Shown here: in pieces, positions 17,620 to 26,705 of the stretch
Position numbering within the stretch: the first letter of the stretch is position 1
How the letters are laid out: each line of letters begins with the position of its first letter
Source of the DNA: Bartonella birtlesii IBS 325
GTDB lineage: Bacteria; Pseudomonadota; Alphaproteobacteria; Rhizobiales; Rhizobiaceae
DNA length: 64,000 nucleotides
Direction of reading: 5' to 3'
Assembly: GCF_000273375.1 (NCBI RefSeq)
Contig: NZ_CM001557.1
Coordinates: 300,738 to 364,737 of the forward strand
Position numbers and translations under genes: made by a program
Notes under the pieces: generated by a model
Databases searched by the model: none
Told to the model about the DNA's origin: nothing
The model's input: only the letters and a program-made list of their open reading frames with translations

Positions 17620-17985
17620 TTTTTCTTCCCACACAAGGTACAGCCCTAAACCAAAGCCAAGCGCTATGTTGTTTACACGATAGCTGATAAAGCAATAATA
17701 TCTGTTCGGGATCTCCCGTAAAATACACATACCCCGAATACCTAAAGCAGTGTACAACGATAGCAGCTAGCAACTGCTCCAATATTCTGTCGCACAAGTG
17801 AGAAAAATAGCATCAGTTCCCGTTAACTCTAGAAAAAGATTACCCTCATCTAAACAACATAAATTTGATGTTATCCGATGTAGGGAACAATAAGACCTCT
17901 CATCAACACACCTTCTTCAAAACAAAGAACAGAAGCAGATTCAGCAGACAACACCACAGCATCACAACAGCAGCACTGAACGCAT
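17620..17985 (-). pseudogene. Decayed second copy of pyk (C-terminal part)
   Basis: Downstream of pyk, plus-strand blocks repeat the gene in order. AAACCAAAGCCAAGCGC occurs both here (17650) and in pyk (18291). GCAGTGTACAACGATAGC parallels GCAGTGTAAGCAACGATAGC, GCATCAGTTCCCGTTAACT parallels GCATCCGTTCCCGTTGACT, and AGATTCAGCAGACAACACC parallels GGATTCAGCAGACAACATC. The copy spans roughly codons 260-420 of pyk but is shortened and full of indels and stops. Flanks 17351-17619 and 17986-18086 hold no gene that I can see; 6S RNA, expected near zapA, was not recognised. Confidence 0.8.
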
Positions 17986-18086
17986 AAATAATTGTATGAG
18001 CATCAAAAACCCATGCCTATCTCAAACGACAAACAAACACAATGTCATAGTCAAAACATAAAAAACACCATACTGAAACGTTTCTG

Positions 18087-19523
18087 TTAAAGCCCCTTTG
18101 TTCCATCTTGAGAAACCGTAGCAATACGCAAGAGATTTGTCGCACCAGGCGTGCCAAGAGGCACACCTGCTGTTACAAGAAATTGATCTCCTGCTTGGCA
18201 AAAACCTTCTCGAAAAGTAATTGCTGCCGCACGATCAACCATATCCTCCAAATCGCGTGCATCATCGGTTACCACACAATGCAGCCCCCAAACCAAAGCC
18301 AAGCGCCGTGCTGTCTGCACAATAGGTGATAAGGCAATAATGGGTCTGTTTGGGCGCTCGCGTGAGGCACGCACACCCGTGGTTCCTGAAGCAGTGTAAG
18401 CAACGATAGCTGCTAATGCAAGTGTTTCAGCAATCTGTCGTGCCGCCAAAGAAATGGCATCCGTTCCCGTTGACTGAGGTGCAGGATGCGCAGCTCCAAC
18501 CTGAGCCGCATAGGTGCGATCTTGTTCGATATACCGAGCAATGCGATCCATCATCAATACAGCCTCTTCAGGATAAAGACCAGAAGCGGATTCAGCAGAC
18601 AACATCACAGCATCACTGCCCGCATACACCGCTGTAGCAACATCAGAAACTTCTGCGCGTGTTGGAACAGAAGAAGTAATCATAGATTCGAGCATTTGTG
18701 TTGCTACCACCACTGGTTTCCCGGCTAAACGACAGGCCTTGATCAATTCTATCTGAAGTGCAGGAATCTTTTCCAAGGGCATTTCCACACCAAGATCTCC
18801 CCGTGCAATCATAATAGCATCAGAGACATCAATAATCTTTTCTATGTGCTCTAAAGCTTGAGGCTTTTCGATTTTAGCCATCAACAACACTTTATTTTTC
18901 GTCAATTGGCGCACCGCGACAATATCTTCTGGACATTGAATAAAAGAAAGTGCCACCCAATCCACAGGTTGTTGCAAAACAGCCTGAAGATCAATCTTAT
19001 CCTTTTGTGTCATCGAACCAAAAGGCAAAATGGTATCGGGAAAACTCACACCTTTTCGATCAGAAATATGGGTTCCAGCAACCACACGGCACTCAACCAA
19101 ATGGCCATCACACAGCTGTGCACGTAGTTCCAACTTTCCATCATCGATCAACAGCCGATCTCCTGGTTTCACAGCCGCTAACACATCCTTATGGGGAAAA
19201 TAAACCCGCTGAGCATCACCTGGCACATCACGATCATCCAAGGTAAAGCTTTGACCAATATGCAAATCCTCTTGCCCTTTAGCAAAATGCCCAATACGCA
19301 ATTTTGGTCCTTGTAAATCCACCAAGATACCGATGGGGCGTTGAACGATTTTTTCAACCTCCCGTATATGCGCGATCACATCCCTCATTGTTTCACAGTC
19401 GGTATGGCTCATATTCAAACGAAAAACATCTGCCCCTGCTCTAAACAGCTTTTCAATCATCTCAAGGGAAAAAGAAGAAGGACCAAGAGTAGCAATAATT
19501 TTTACTTTACGGGCACGCTTCAA
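18087..19523 (-). CDS. pyk: Pyruvate kinase
   Basis: This encodes pyruvate kinase (478 residues), which makes pyruvate and ATP from phosphoenolpyruvate and ADP. Conserved blocks are ATLGPSS and RLNMSHTD near the start, the MIARGDLGVEMP active-site segment, VVATQMLESMI and the TRAEVSDVATAVYAGSD block. The start appears to be TTG at 19523, which overlaps the stop of the upstream DUF1036 gene (TTGA), indicating translational coupling. A decayed partial copy lies immediately downstream (17620-17985). Confidence 0.96.
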   Translation of the reverse strand: MKRARKVKIIATLGPSSFSLEMIEKLFRAGADVFRLNMSHTDCETMRDVIAHIREVEKIVQRPIGILVDLQGPKLRIGHFAKGQEDLHIGQSFTLDDRDVPGDAQRVYFPHKDVLAAVKPGDRLLIDDGKLELRAQLCDGHLVECRVVAGTHISDRKGVSFPDTILPFGSMTQKDKIDLQAVLQQPVDWVALSFIQCPEDIVAVRQLTKNKVLLMAKIEKPQALEHIEKIIDVSDAIMIARGDLGVEMPLEKIPALQIELIKACRLAGKPVVVATQMLESMITSSVPTRAEVSDVATAVYAGSDAVMLSAESASGLYPEEAVLMMDRIARYIEQDRTYAAQVGAAHPAPQSTGTDAISLAARQIAETLALAAIVAYTASGTTGVRASRERPNRPIIALSPIVQTARRLALVWGLHCVVTDDARDLEDMVDRAAAITFREGFCQAGDQFLVTAGVPLGTPGATNLLRIATVSQDGTKGL

Positions 19524-20014
19524 GGTTGCATCCTTCCTGAAAGAGTAGGAGTATTGACAACCGAATCATCCAACAAAGACTCCTCGGTTAACTGCACCAT
19601 CCAGCTGCTTTGATTACCGGTATCAATTTCCTTAAACTCAGCCTTTTGATAACCTCGAGGAAAACAATCATGAACCCCTTGAATAATAAATTGGCTATCT
19701 TGTACACACATGGTTACAGAACCCGACCAATTACTTTTTTTCTGTGCAGCTTCTGCATAAAAATAATAAAACCGTGAAAAAAGCGGTCCTTCAATTAAAG
19801 TCTTACACCCTGTCTCTGGGACCACCCACCATCCTTCACTCACCCAGCCTGAAAGCGTGCGATAGCCAAGGGCAACACCAACGGACTGTTGGGTGCTATT
19901 ACAAACTCTAAAATCAGCTTTCGCCAAAACAGCAAATGAGCACGACAGCAAAATGCTCACGAAAAAAACCTTCAGTTTCTTCTTTCCTTCCCATTTTTGT
20001 TTTTTAACAACCAC
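19520..20014 (-). CDS. DUF1036 secreted protein
   Basis: This is a DUF1036 protein of about 164 residues with an N-terminal signal peptide (VFFVSILLSCSFAVLAKA). The mature part begins DFRVCNSTQQSVGVALGYR and contains the Trp/Gly-rich block GWVSEGWWVVPETGC, which is the family signature; several cysteines could form disulfides in the periplasm. The function is unknown. I prefer a GTG start at 20014, four bases behind a strong AAAGGAGG, over an ATG at 20053. In many Hyphomicrobiales DUF1036 sits upstream of pyk as it does here. Confidence 0.88.
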   Translation of the reverse strand: MVVKKQKWEGKKKLKVFFVSILLSCSFAVLAKADFRVCNSTQQSVGVALGYRTLSGWVSEGWWVVPETGCKTLIEGPLFSRFYYFYAEAAQKKSNWSGSVTMCVQDSQFIIQGVHDCFPRGYQKAEFKEIDTGNQSSWMVQLTEESLLDDSVVNTPTLSGRMQP

Positions 20015-20282
20015 AAGACCTCCTTTATCATGCAAGTGATTAAAACAAAGCACACAGCCCTTTTCTTTTTTAAAAACCTTTCAATTTATAGAGGTATTTT
20101 TTATCCTTTTTTACTTCTAGTGTCTTTTTATCAATGCATATATTTCAAAATTTTACAAAATATTTAAAGTCAATTTGTAAAAAAACAGTACAGCTTGATT
20201 GACCGGGTGTTTTTCAAGCTTTTCCAACAAAAATTTATCACTGAAAAAAACAACTTGTATATAAAGTCCGGAGAAAAATGCA

Positions 20283-20540
20283 ATGAACACAGTAACTGAT
20301 GAAACACATGCTATATCGGTAAACCAATTGCGTGCTTTTATCGAACGTATTGAACGATTAGAAGAAGAGAAAAAAACCATTTCTGAGGATATTAAAGAAG
20401 TCTATGCCGAACTTAAGAGCTCTGGTTTTGATGGTAAAGCTGTTCGGAGCATTATACGGTTACGCAAAAAAGAAGAACATAAACGCATGGAAGAAGAAGC
20501 CATCATCCAGCTTTATAAAGAAGCACTTGGTATGAGTTAG
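20283..20540 (+). CDS. gapR: DUF2312 / GapR-family DNA-binding protein
   Basis: This encodes an 85-residue helical protein of the DUF2312 family, of which Caulobacter GapR is the studied member. GapR encircles overtwisted DNA ahead of replication and transcription machinery and stimulates topoisomerases. The family core is visible: [19 protein letters not shown] followed by [20 protein letters not shown]. Length and composition are standard. It is divergent from the DUF1036-pyk pair, a neighbourhood usual in alphaproteobacteria. GGAG precedes ATG 20283. Confidence 0.92.
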   Translation: MNTVTDETHAISVNQLRAFIERIERLEEEKKTISEDIKEVYAELKSSGFDGKAVRSIIRLRKKEEHKRMEEEAIIQLYKEALGMS

Positions 20541-21001
20541 CAGATAAATTTTTGCTAAAGATGAGCAATGCATATCATTTGTGACAAAAATAGAGGCAAC
20601 ATGTTGCATTAAGGGCGAATATGCCTCCATGCAAAATAAAGCGCATAGAATGCCCTCATGTTGCCAATTTAGGCACTTGATTTTAAAATACTTATCTTGA
20701 AAGAAAGACCCTCAACAAATCTTAACTCATTTCATGCCAGCACTCGTAAATAGCGCCTAAATGATCTCATGAGTCCTTCTGAACAATTTTTAAATAGTCT
20801 CATGAATGCTATAATGATCTTTACGTTTAATCAAAATGCTCTCCCATTATGTATAACTTTCCCCCTCATTCTATACCTGTAGGCAAAAGCTGCTGCCTTT
20901 ATTCAAAGTTCCTTGTTAATTTCTCCACCTTTTGAAATAAATTTTCCTAAACAAAAAAAGCATGTAAAAAAACATGAAAGAGATGAGGAAAATATATTTC
21001 T
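20541..21001. other. Intergenic region with long inverted repeat
   Basis: No gene is seen in these 460 bases. The main structure is the inverted repeat at 20595-20665. Further on, ATCTCATGAGTCC and GTCTCATGAATGC (about 20763 and 20807) form a loose direct repeat. Confidence 0.4.
20595..20665. repeat. Long inverted repeat, possible structured RNA
   Basis: GGCAACATG (20595-20603) pairs perfectly with CATGTTGCC (20657-20665), and after an 8-base bulge AGGGC pairs with GCCCT (20652-20656). This gives a 14-pair stem around a loop of about 35 bases. There is no T-run, so it is not a standard terminator; it may be an RNA gene, an attenuated remnant or an old duplication in inverted order. Confidence 0.6.
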
Positions 21002-21577
21002 ATGGGGAAGAAAACTATGGGAATTACAACAAAACGCACAATTTCTACCTTGATTTGTTTAGAAGATGCAGCGGAACTCTCTTCCTATTACCTGCGCAAT
21101 GCGAACTATTTACGTCCCTTTGAACCAATAAAATCTGATGATTACAACGCTCTAACAGCTTGGAAAATACGAGCAAATGCATTCGCTTGTGAGAATATTC
21201 AAGAACGAGCATATCGATATGCCGTACGATTGAAAAATGAGAGCAGAATCATCGCCGTGGTAAATTTTACAAATGTGGTTCGTGGTGTTTTTCAAGCCTG
21301 TCATCTTGGTTTTTCTCTTGATGAACAACAACAAGGTAAAGGCCTCATGTTCGAGATTTTATCTGCTCTCATACACCATATCTTTGATGTTTACCACTTG
21401 CATAGAGTAATGGCCAATTATATGCCAGAGAATATCAAAAGCGGAAATTTATTGAAACGTCTTAATTTTGAAAAAGAAGGATACGCCAGAGATTATCTGA
21501 TGATTGCCGGAAAATGGAGAGATCACATTCTCACTTCTCGAATTCATGATCCTTATAACCCAAAAAAAACAGCATAA
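21002..21577 (+). CDS. GNAT acetyltransferase, RimJ/RimL-like
   Basis: This is a 191-residue GNAT-family protein similar to ribosomal-protein alanine acetyltransferases. Visible blocks are the substrate-side NANYLRPFEP, the acetyl-CoA-binding region EQQQGKGLMFEIL, which matches the Q/R-x-x-G-x-G/A pyrophosphate loop, and the C-terminal LLKRLNFEKEGYARDYLMI. RimJ/RimL acetylate N-termini of ribosomal proteins; the substrate here is open. The start may be ATG 21002 or, with GGGGAAG at a better distance, ATG 21017. Confidence 0.88.
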   Translation: MGKKTMGITTKRTISTLICLEDAAELSSYYLRNANYLRPFEPIKSDDYNALTAWKIRANAFACENIQERAYRYAVRLKNESRIIAVVNFTNVVRGVFQACHLGFSLDEQQQGKGLMFEILSALIHHIFDVYHLHRVMANYMPENIKSGNLLKRLNFEKEGYARDYLMIAGKWRDHILTSRIHDPYNPKKTA

Positions 21578-21838
21578 AATATCATAAGGATTTTTACCTG
21601 TTGCGGTAATATTACCACCTCTTTGTGAAGACATTTTCTACACAATCTTCTATATCCCCGATGCATTCACTCTCTTTATACAACAATGCAAATTTGAATC
21701 ATTGTTTTGTGCGCAGAGCTCTTTTTTCTCTCCAGTGCCACACATATATCTTATAAAAAATACAAAGAGAGAACGAGGGTAAAATATGACTCAAAATCTA
21801 TAACAACATTCTTGCAAGAAATTAACGCTAAAGCGTTT

Positions 21839-23704
21839 TTATGATTGCATACACTCTATATCTTCACGCAACAATTCAAGTTCTAACCATTCTTCTTCTT
21901 TGCTCATACAATTCTTTTTCTTCTCTTCTAGCATTATTGATAAACGCTCAAAATGCTCTCTATCGTTGCAATAGAGTGCAGGATCAGAGAGTTCTTGTTC
22001 AATTTTTTTGATTTCATCCTGCAAAGCAGCGATTTGTTCAGGCAATTTTTCCAACGCATAAACCTGCTTATAAGAAAGTTTGCGCGGCTTGTTTTTCTCC
22101 TGCCGCTCCATAGAGCCATGATTTGTTGACGCGTTGGGATTTTCATTTTCCGATACACGAGAATTTGTAGGCACTTGACGCTGTGATAATGCCTTCCCTT
22201 TGTGCCTCAACAATGCAGCTTGTTTGTTTTGTGCAATCATATCACTATAACCGCCAGCATATAAAACCCAATGGCCATCGCCTTGGGGCGCCAACATATG
22301 GGTCACAGTGCGATCTAAAAAGTCTCTGTCATGGCTCACCAACAACACTGTTCCAGCAAAATCGGCAATAAATTCCTGTAACAAATCCAATGTTTCCATA
22401 TCCAAATCATTGGTCGGTTCATCAAGAATCAAAAAATTTGCCGGACGCGAAAGCAATCGGGCAAGCATGAGTCGCGCTCTTTCTCCACCTGAGAACTCTT
22501 TGAGTGGTGTTCGTGCTTGTTCTGGTAAAAATAAAAAATCTTTCATATAAGAAACCACATGGCGCTCTTGCCCATTGATAACGAGAGTATCACCCCGCCC
22601 CCCTGTGAGATAATGCGCTAAAGTTTCTTCTTCATTTAAAATACGTTGTTGATCAAGCAAAGCCATGGAAAGGTTATATCCATGCCTTACCGTTCCACTA
22701 TCCACCGCTTCTTGCCCAATTAAAGTGGAAAGCAGTGTTGTTTTTCCAATACCATTAGGCCCCACCAAACCAATTCGATCACCACGTTGAATCCGCAAAG
22801 AGAAATCTTTTACAACAACGTGATCACCATAAGATTTTGAAATTCGTTTTGCTTCAAGCACCAATTGACCGGAATTATGGCTTTTAGCAGCTGTCAAAAG
22901 TGCATTTCCCGGTTGCCCTGTATAGGTTTGATGCTGCTGTCTCAATTCTTTTAACGCCCCCAAACGGCGCACATTACGTTTACGCCGTGCACTTACCCCA
23001 TAGCGCAACCATTGTTCTTCGCGGGCAATCTGTCGCCCTAATTTATGTTGCTCGAGAGCTTCTTCTTGCAACACCTTATCACGCCAATTTTCAAACTCCG
23101 AAAAACGCTTCTCCAGTCTTTTTGTAACACCTCGATCAAGCCATAGCGTTGAATGGGTAACATTTTCCAAAAATCGCCGATCATGCGAAATCACCACAAT
23201 CGCTGAACGTAACGAGCATAACACACCTTCCAACCATTCAATGGTTGGCAAATCAAGATGATTTGTTGGTTCATCGAGCAGAAGAATATCGGGTTTTGCA
23301 GCAATGGCGCGCAACAGAGAAAGGCGGCGCCTTTCTCCCCCAGAAAGCGTGGTTAATTTTTCAGTTCCCACAAAGCCCAAGTTGGTACGAAGTTTGTGTA
23401 TCCACGCCACATCAGGGTTATTATCCAGCCCTGCTTCCATATAAGCGTTAATATCTTCAAAACCTGCACAATCAGGATTCTGCGCAACATAACGCAGCGT
23501 GGCATGGGGGTGGCGAAAAATTTCGCCCCCACTCGGCTCACGCATTCCTGCAGCAATTTTTAACAGCGTTGATTTTCCACAACCATTACGGCCTACCAAA
23601 GCGATACGCGCTCCCTGCTCAACCGACAAGCAAGCTTGGTTGAGCAAAGGCGTTGTTCCAAAGGTTAGGAAAACGCGGTCAAGCCGCAAGAGCGGCACCG
23701 CCAT
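21839..23704 (-). CDS. uup: ABC-F family ATPase (Uup-like)
   Basis: This is a soluble protein of 621 residues with two ATPase domains and no membrane segments, so it is an ABC-F factor that acts on ribosomes, most like Uup. Domain one has GRNGCGKST, LSGGERRR and LLLDEPTNHLD; domain two has GPNGIGKTT, FSGGERAR and ILDEPTNDLD. The C-terminal 80 residues form a Lys/Glu-rich coiled coil (KLPEQIAALQDEIKKIEQEL), as in Uup. The preferred start is ATG 23704, which overlaps the stop of the upstream lipoprotein gene (TAATG) and implies coupled translation. An upstream start at 23725 is possible. Confidence 0.9.
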   Translation of the reverse strand: MAVPLLRLDRVFLTFGTTPLLNQACLSVEQGARIALVGRNGCGKSTLLKIAAGMREPSGGEIFRHPHATLRYVAQNPDCAGFEDINAYMEAGLDNNPDVAWIHKLRTNLGFVGTEKLTTLSGGERRRLSLLRAIAAKPDILLLDEPTNHLDLPTIEWLEGVLCSLRSAIVVISHDRRFLENVTHSTLWLDRGVTKRLEKRFSEFENWRDKVLQEEALEQHKLGRQIAREEQWLRYGVSARRKRNVRRLGALKELRQQHQTYTGQPGNALLTAAKSHNSGQLVLEAKRISKSYGDHVVVKDFSLRIQRGDRIGLVGPNGIGKTTLLSTLIGQEAVDSGTVRHGYNLSMALLDQQRILNEEETLAHYLTGGRGDTLVINGQERHVVSYMKDFLFLPEQARTPLKEFSGGERARLMLARLLSRPANFLILDEPTNDLDMETLDLLQEFIADFAGTVLLVSHDRDFLDRTVTHMLAPQGDGHWVLYAGGYSDMIAQNKQAALLRHKGKALSQRQVPTNSRVSENENPNASTNHGSMERQEKNKPRKLSYKQVYALEKLPEQIAALQDEIKKIEQELSDPALYCNDREHFERLSIMLEEKKKNCMSKEEEWLELELLREDIECMQS

Positions 23705-24105
23705 TAACGAACGTGGCGCGGACAAGGCGCTTGATACATCGCACCTCTTCCATCACGGTAAGTACACAATTGCGGCGTGTGAACTTTTTGCGAACAAGGA
23801 GCTTTATAATAGCGCCCTTTATGCCCACGATAAGTGCACATTGGTGTTGACTGGTGAATAATGATTTGTCTTTCTTGTCTTTGCTGATTTACAGCAGCTC
23901 CTGTTACTGTTCCTGTCAAAGCACCCAATGCTGCACCGGTGAGTGCTGCTCCAGGAGTACCTCCTGTAAGCGCTGTTCCTGCCAAAGCACCTATTGCTGC
24001 TCCTCCCACGCCATAACGTGCAACGCGCTGATCATTTGTGGTACAAGCCACGGTGCTTAAACCAATGGCTGAAACAACTGCCACTTTCAAAAATGATTTT
24101 AACAT
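23704..24105 (-). CDS. Glycine-zipper lipoprotein with C-terminal CTYR repeats
   Basis: This encodes a 133-residue lipoprotein. The signal peptide ends in the lipobox STVAC, so the mature protein starts with a lipidated cysteine. It is followed by a glycine-zipper segment (GVGGAAIGALAGTALTGG) of the type found in outer-membrane lipoproteins. The C-terminus holds two similar units, CTYRGHKGRYYKAPC and CTYRDGRGAMYQAPC, spaced about 25 residues apart, each bracketed by cysteines that could form disulfides in the periplasm. The start ATG 24105 is preferred over 24141. It shares a TAATG junction with the ABC-F gene. The function is unknown. Confidence 0.85.
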   Translation of the reverse strand: MLKSFLKVAVVSAIGLSTVACTTNDQRVARYGVGGAAIGALAGTALTGGTPGAALTGAALGALTGTVTGAAVNQQRQERQIIIHQSTPMCTYRGHKGRYYKAPCSQKVHTPQLCTYRDGRGAMYQAPCPRHVR

Positions 24106-24201
24106 ATAAAACCTCTCTTTATCAATACATAGATATATCATTCATGCCAGCACTTCATTACTATGTCCCCTCCTACCTTATTCAAATATACCGGAAGAGT
24201 T

Positions 24202-24837
24202 TTATAGAATAGGTACAGACACCAACAATATAGCTTTTCCAGAACCTAAATAGCAAGAAAAGGTTCCACAAATACGGTTAGAAAGTGTCAAAGAAGAACC
24301 AAAAGGCACATTTTTATCACAAATCGGCCATTTAACTCCTGAAAGTGTTAATCCTTGTAAATCAGAAAAACCGATAACACTAAACAAACACCCATCGGGT
24401 AAATCATAGGATACAATTTTTGGCAAAACCGGCCATCCTTCCTCAAAACCACTTGTCAACAACACTGTAATGCCTTTGTCGGCCATCGCCAATGCCAGTG
24501 TCATATGAGAAAGACTATGATCACTTCTTTCTCCTCCAAAAGCACCACACAAAATAAGTTTTTTGGCGCCCTTTTGCAGAGCTCTTTCACATGCCAAAGC
24601 ACTATCGGTCATATCTTTATCAGAAGGAAAAACCTCACGCGCAACATGACGATATTGGCTTATCAATGTTTGATTCGATGAATCAAAATCTCCCAGCCAC
24701 AACTCCGGCATCACATGAAGTGCAGCTGCATGACGCATTCCACCATCGGCAGCAATCACCCGACTATTATGAATTTGAGTGAGCAAACGATCAGTGATAC
24801 AAACATCTCCATTTAACAATATTGTAAATGTTGTCAT
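24202..24837 (-). CDS. thiN: Thiamine pyrophosphokinase
   Basis: This encodes thiamine pyrophosphokinase (211 residues), which makes thiamine diphosphate from thiamine and ATP. The conserved stretches AADGGMRH, LGDFDS and FPSDKDMTDSALA form the nucleotide- and metal-binding site; a beta-rich C-terminal thiamine-binding domain follows. The enzyme supplies the cofactor of transketolase encoded in the same window. It is transcribed on its own, upstream of the lipoprotein/ABC-F pair. Confidence 0.92.
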   Translation of the reverse strand: MTTFTILLNGDVCITDRLLTQIHNSRVIAADGGMRHAAALHVMPELWLGDFDSSNQTLISQYRHVAREVFPSDKDMTDSALACERALQKGAKKLILCGAFGGERSDHSLSHMTLALAMADKGITVLLTSGFEEGWPVLPKIVSYDLPDGCLFSVIGFSDLQGLTLSGVKWPICDKNVPFGSSLTLSNRICGTFSCYLGSGKAILLVSVPIL

Positions 24838-25024
24838 GCTATGCCCTGCTTTCCGTAATGTTTCCCAAACATTTTTTTATAAACAAGTATTTTTTCATAA
24901 AAAAGAGCCATTTCTTGTAAACAAGAACCATGCTATAGTTGAAAGCACCCCACTCGAGGAAACTCAAAAGAATCCTTGTCAAAAAATTTCTTCTTACTTG
25001 TAAAAAACACGTACAAAAATACAA

Positions 25025-26563
25025 ATGAAATTTGCCAAAATACAGCTCAAAAACAAAGTATATAAAAATCGTCGACTCCCAATTTTTCAACGAAACTTTT
25101 GTTTCTGCAGCAAAATTTATAGAGCATCTCTCATAAGCCTCACTCTTCTCCTTTCTGCTTGTCATACGCATCTTCCCCAAAATGATATGCTTTCTTCTGA
25201 TTCTTCTGGAACAATCAGACGTGCCAGCAAAGACAATATCTATGTCACATTAAGCGCTCTACAACACCCGCATATTTTGCAAAAATATGGAGGTGCCTAT
25301 CATAATGCAAAACTTGAACGCCTCCTGGCAAAGATTGTACAAAAACTGGCTGCTACCCTTTCACAAAAAGATCCTCGGCAACATTACTCTGTCACAATCT
25401 TAAACTCAGAGAATGTCAATGCATTTGCCCTCCCCAATGGTTCTATTTACATCACCCGTGGCATGCTTGCATTAGCCAATGATTGTTCAGAAGTTGCGGC
25501 AATTTTGGCTCATGAAATAGCACATATTACTGCCAATCACGGCATTTTGCGCCTGCAAAAGCAAGCTGAATTAAAAAATACAAAACACATGCCATCACGC
25601 CTTCTCACCCATGAGGGAAACAAACTTTACAATCCCATAAAAGAGCAGCAACAATTAGCACAATTTTCACGCAATCAGGAACTTCAAGCCGATTCCATTG
25701 CCCTAGAGATGCTCAAGCAAGCAGGATATGATCCGTTTGCCTCTCCACATTTTCTCCAATCAATGGAAGCCTATAGCATTTTTCGTCATCTCTCGGGCAC
25801 AACAAATACCTCCTTAGACTTTCTAGCAAATCATCCAACCACTCCACAACGGATTCACCTTGCGAGAAAAAAAGCACGTAAAATCAGTGTAGGACACAGA
25901 GAAAAAACAGATCGTGATTCTTTTCTAAAAAGCATCGATGGCATGATCTTTGGTGGGAGTCCCCAAACAGGTTTCGTACGAGAAAATCGCTTTATCCACC
26001 CGCAATTGCGTGTAAGTTTTTCCGTTCCCCACAATTTCACAATAGAAAATTCAGCGTACACAGTTTGGGCAAGTGGACCAGAAAAAATTGCCATTCGTTT
26101 TGATTCTCTACCACGATCTTTTGAAAGGTCTGCCAATAATTATTTGAAAAGTGGTTGGATTGCAGGATTAGACGAATCATCTATCCAACCCATCACCCTG
26201 CAAGGGCTATCTGGAGCACGTGCTCGAGCAGCCAATGAACAATGGCAATTTGATGTTATTGCCATTTTACTCAACAACCATATTTTCCGTTTTTTGATTG
26301 CAGCACCACATGATTCTAAAAATTTTGCAGCAATTGCTGCACAAACAGTCCAAAGTTTTCACACCCTTTCATTCTCACAGTTAAAAAAGCTGAAACCCTT
26401 GAAAATCCGTGTGGTGCAGGTTAAACGGGGAGAAAGCGTTGCAAGCCTTGCCAAGCAAATGCAAAACACCGCACATAAAGAAAAACTCTTTCGCATTCTC
26501 AACGCTCTCTCCCCCACGCAAACCCTACGCGCAGGAACAAACGTCAAAATCATCACAGAATAA
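25025..26563 (+). CDS. M48-family metalloprotease lipoprotein (BepA-like) with LysM-like tail
   Basis: This is a 512-residue exported zinc protease. Hydrophobic residues 33-45 end in LLLSAC, a lipobox with Cys46, after an unusually long basic N-terminus; translation may really begin further in. The active site is HEIAH at 163-167, and a third zinc ligand is expected from the glutamate of NQELQADSIA. Residues 450-512 (VKRGESVASLAKQMQ and onward to LRAGTNVKII) resemble a LysM peptidoglycan-binding unit. Relatives such as BepA/YfgC control the quality of outer-membrane proteins. It is convergent with the sigma-factor gene downstream. Confidence 0.88.
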   Translation: MKFAKIQLKNKVYKNRRLPIFQRNFCFCSKIYRASLISLTLLLSACHTHLPQNDMLSSDSSGTIRRASKDNIYVTLSALQHPHILQKYGGAYHNAKLERLLAKIVQKLAATLSQKDPRQHYSVTILNSENVNAFALPNGSIYITRGMLALANDCSEVAAILAHEIAHITANHGILRLQKQAELKNTKHMPSRLLTHEGNKLYNPIKEQQQLAQFSRNQELQADSIALEMLKQAGYDPFASPHFLQSMEAYSIFRHLSGTTNTSLDFLANHPTTPQRIHLARKKARKISVGHREKTDRDSFLKSIDGMIFGGSPQTGFVRENRFIHPQLRVSFSVPHNFTIENSAYTVWASGPEKIAIRFDSLPRSFERSANNYLKSGWIAGLDESSIQPITLQGLSGARARAANEQWQFDVIAILLNNHIFRFLIAAPHDSKNFAAIAAQTVQSFHTLSFSQLKKLKPLKIRVVQVKRGESVASLAKQMQNTAHKEKLFRILNALSPTQTLRAGTNVKIITE

Positions 26564-26705
26564 ACGGTACAAAAGCGAGTTTTTCATCATTTTTACCCTT
26601 TTGATTCTTTCCTACCCTCTACTCTCTGAAGCATTTTTCACCCCAATCTTAATCAAGCGCCAATAACACCCCCATACACCTCATATCCCCTGCCCCCTTT
26701 AACGC

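Noticed and set aside
17350..17620. 6S RNA gene behind zapA
   Set aside because: The position is right for alphaproteobacteria, but I could not find the long bulged hairpin with closing stem; the neighbouring sequence is better explained as a pyk remnant.
26563..26700. Decayed copy of the rpoH 3' end behind the M48 protease gene
   Set aside because: GAATAAACGGTA resembles GAATGAACGGTA at the rpoH end and fits the duplication pattern, but the rest of the alignment is too weak to claim.
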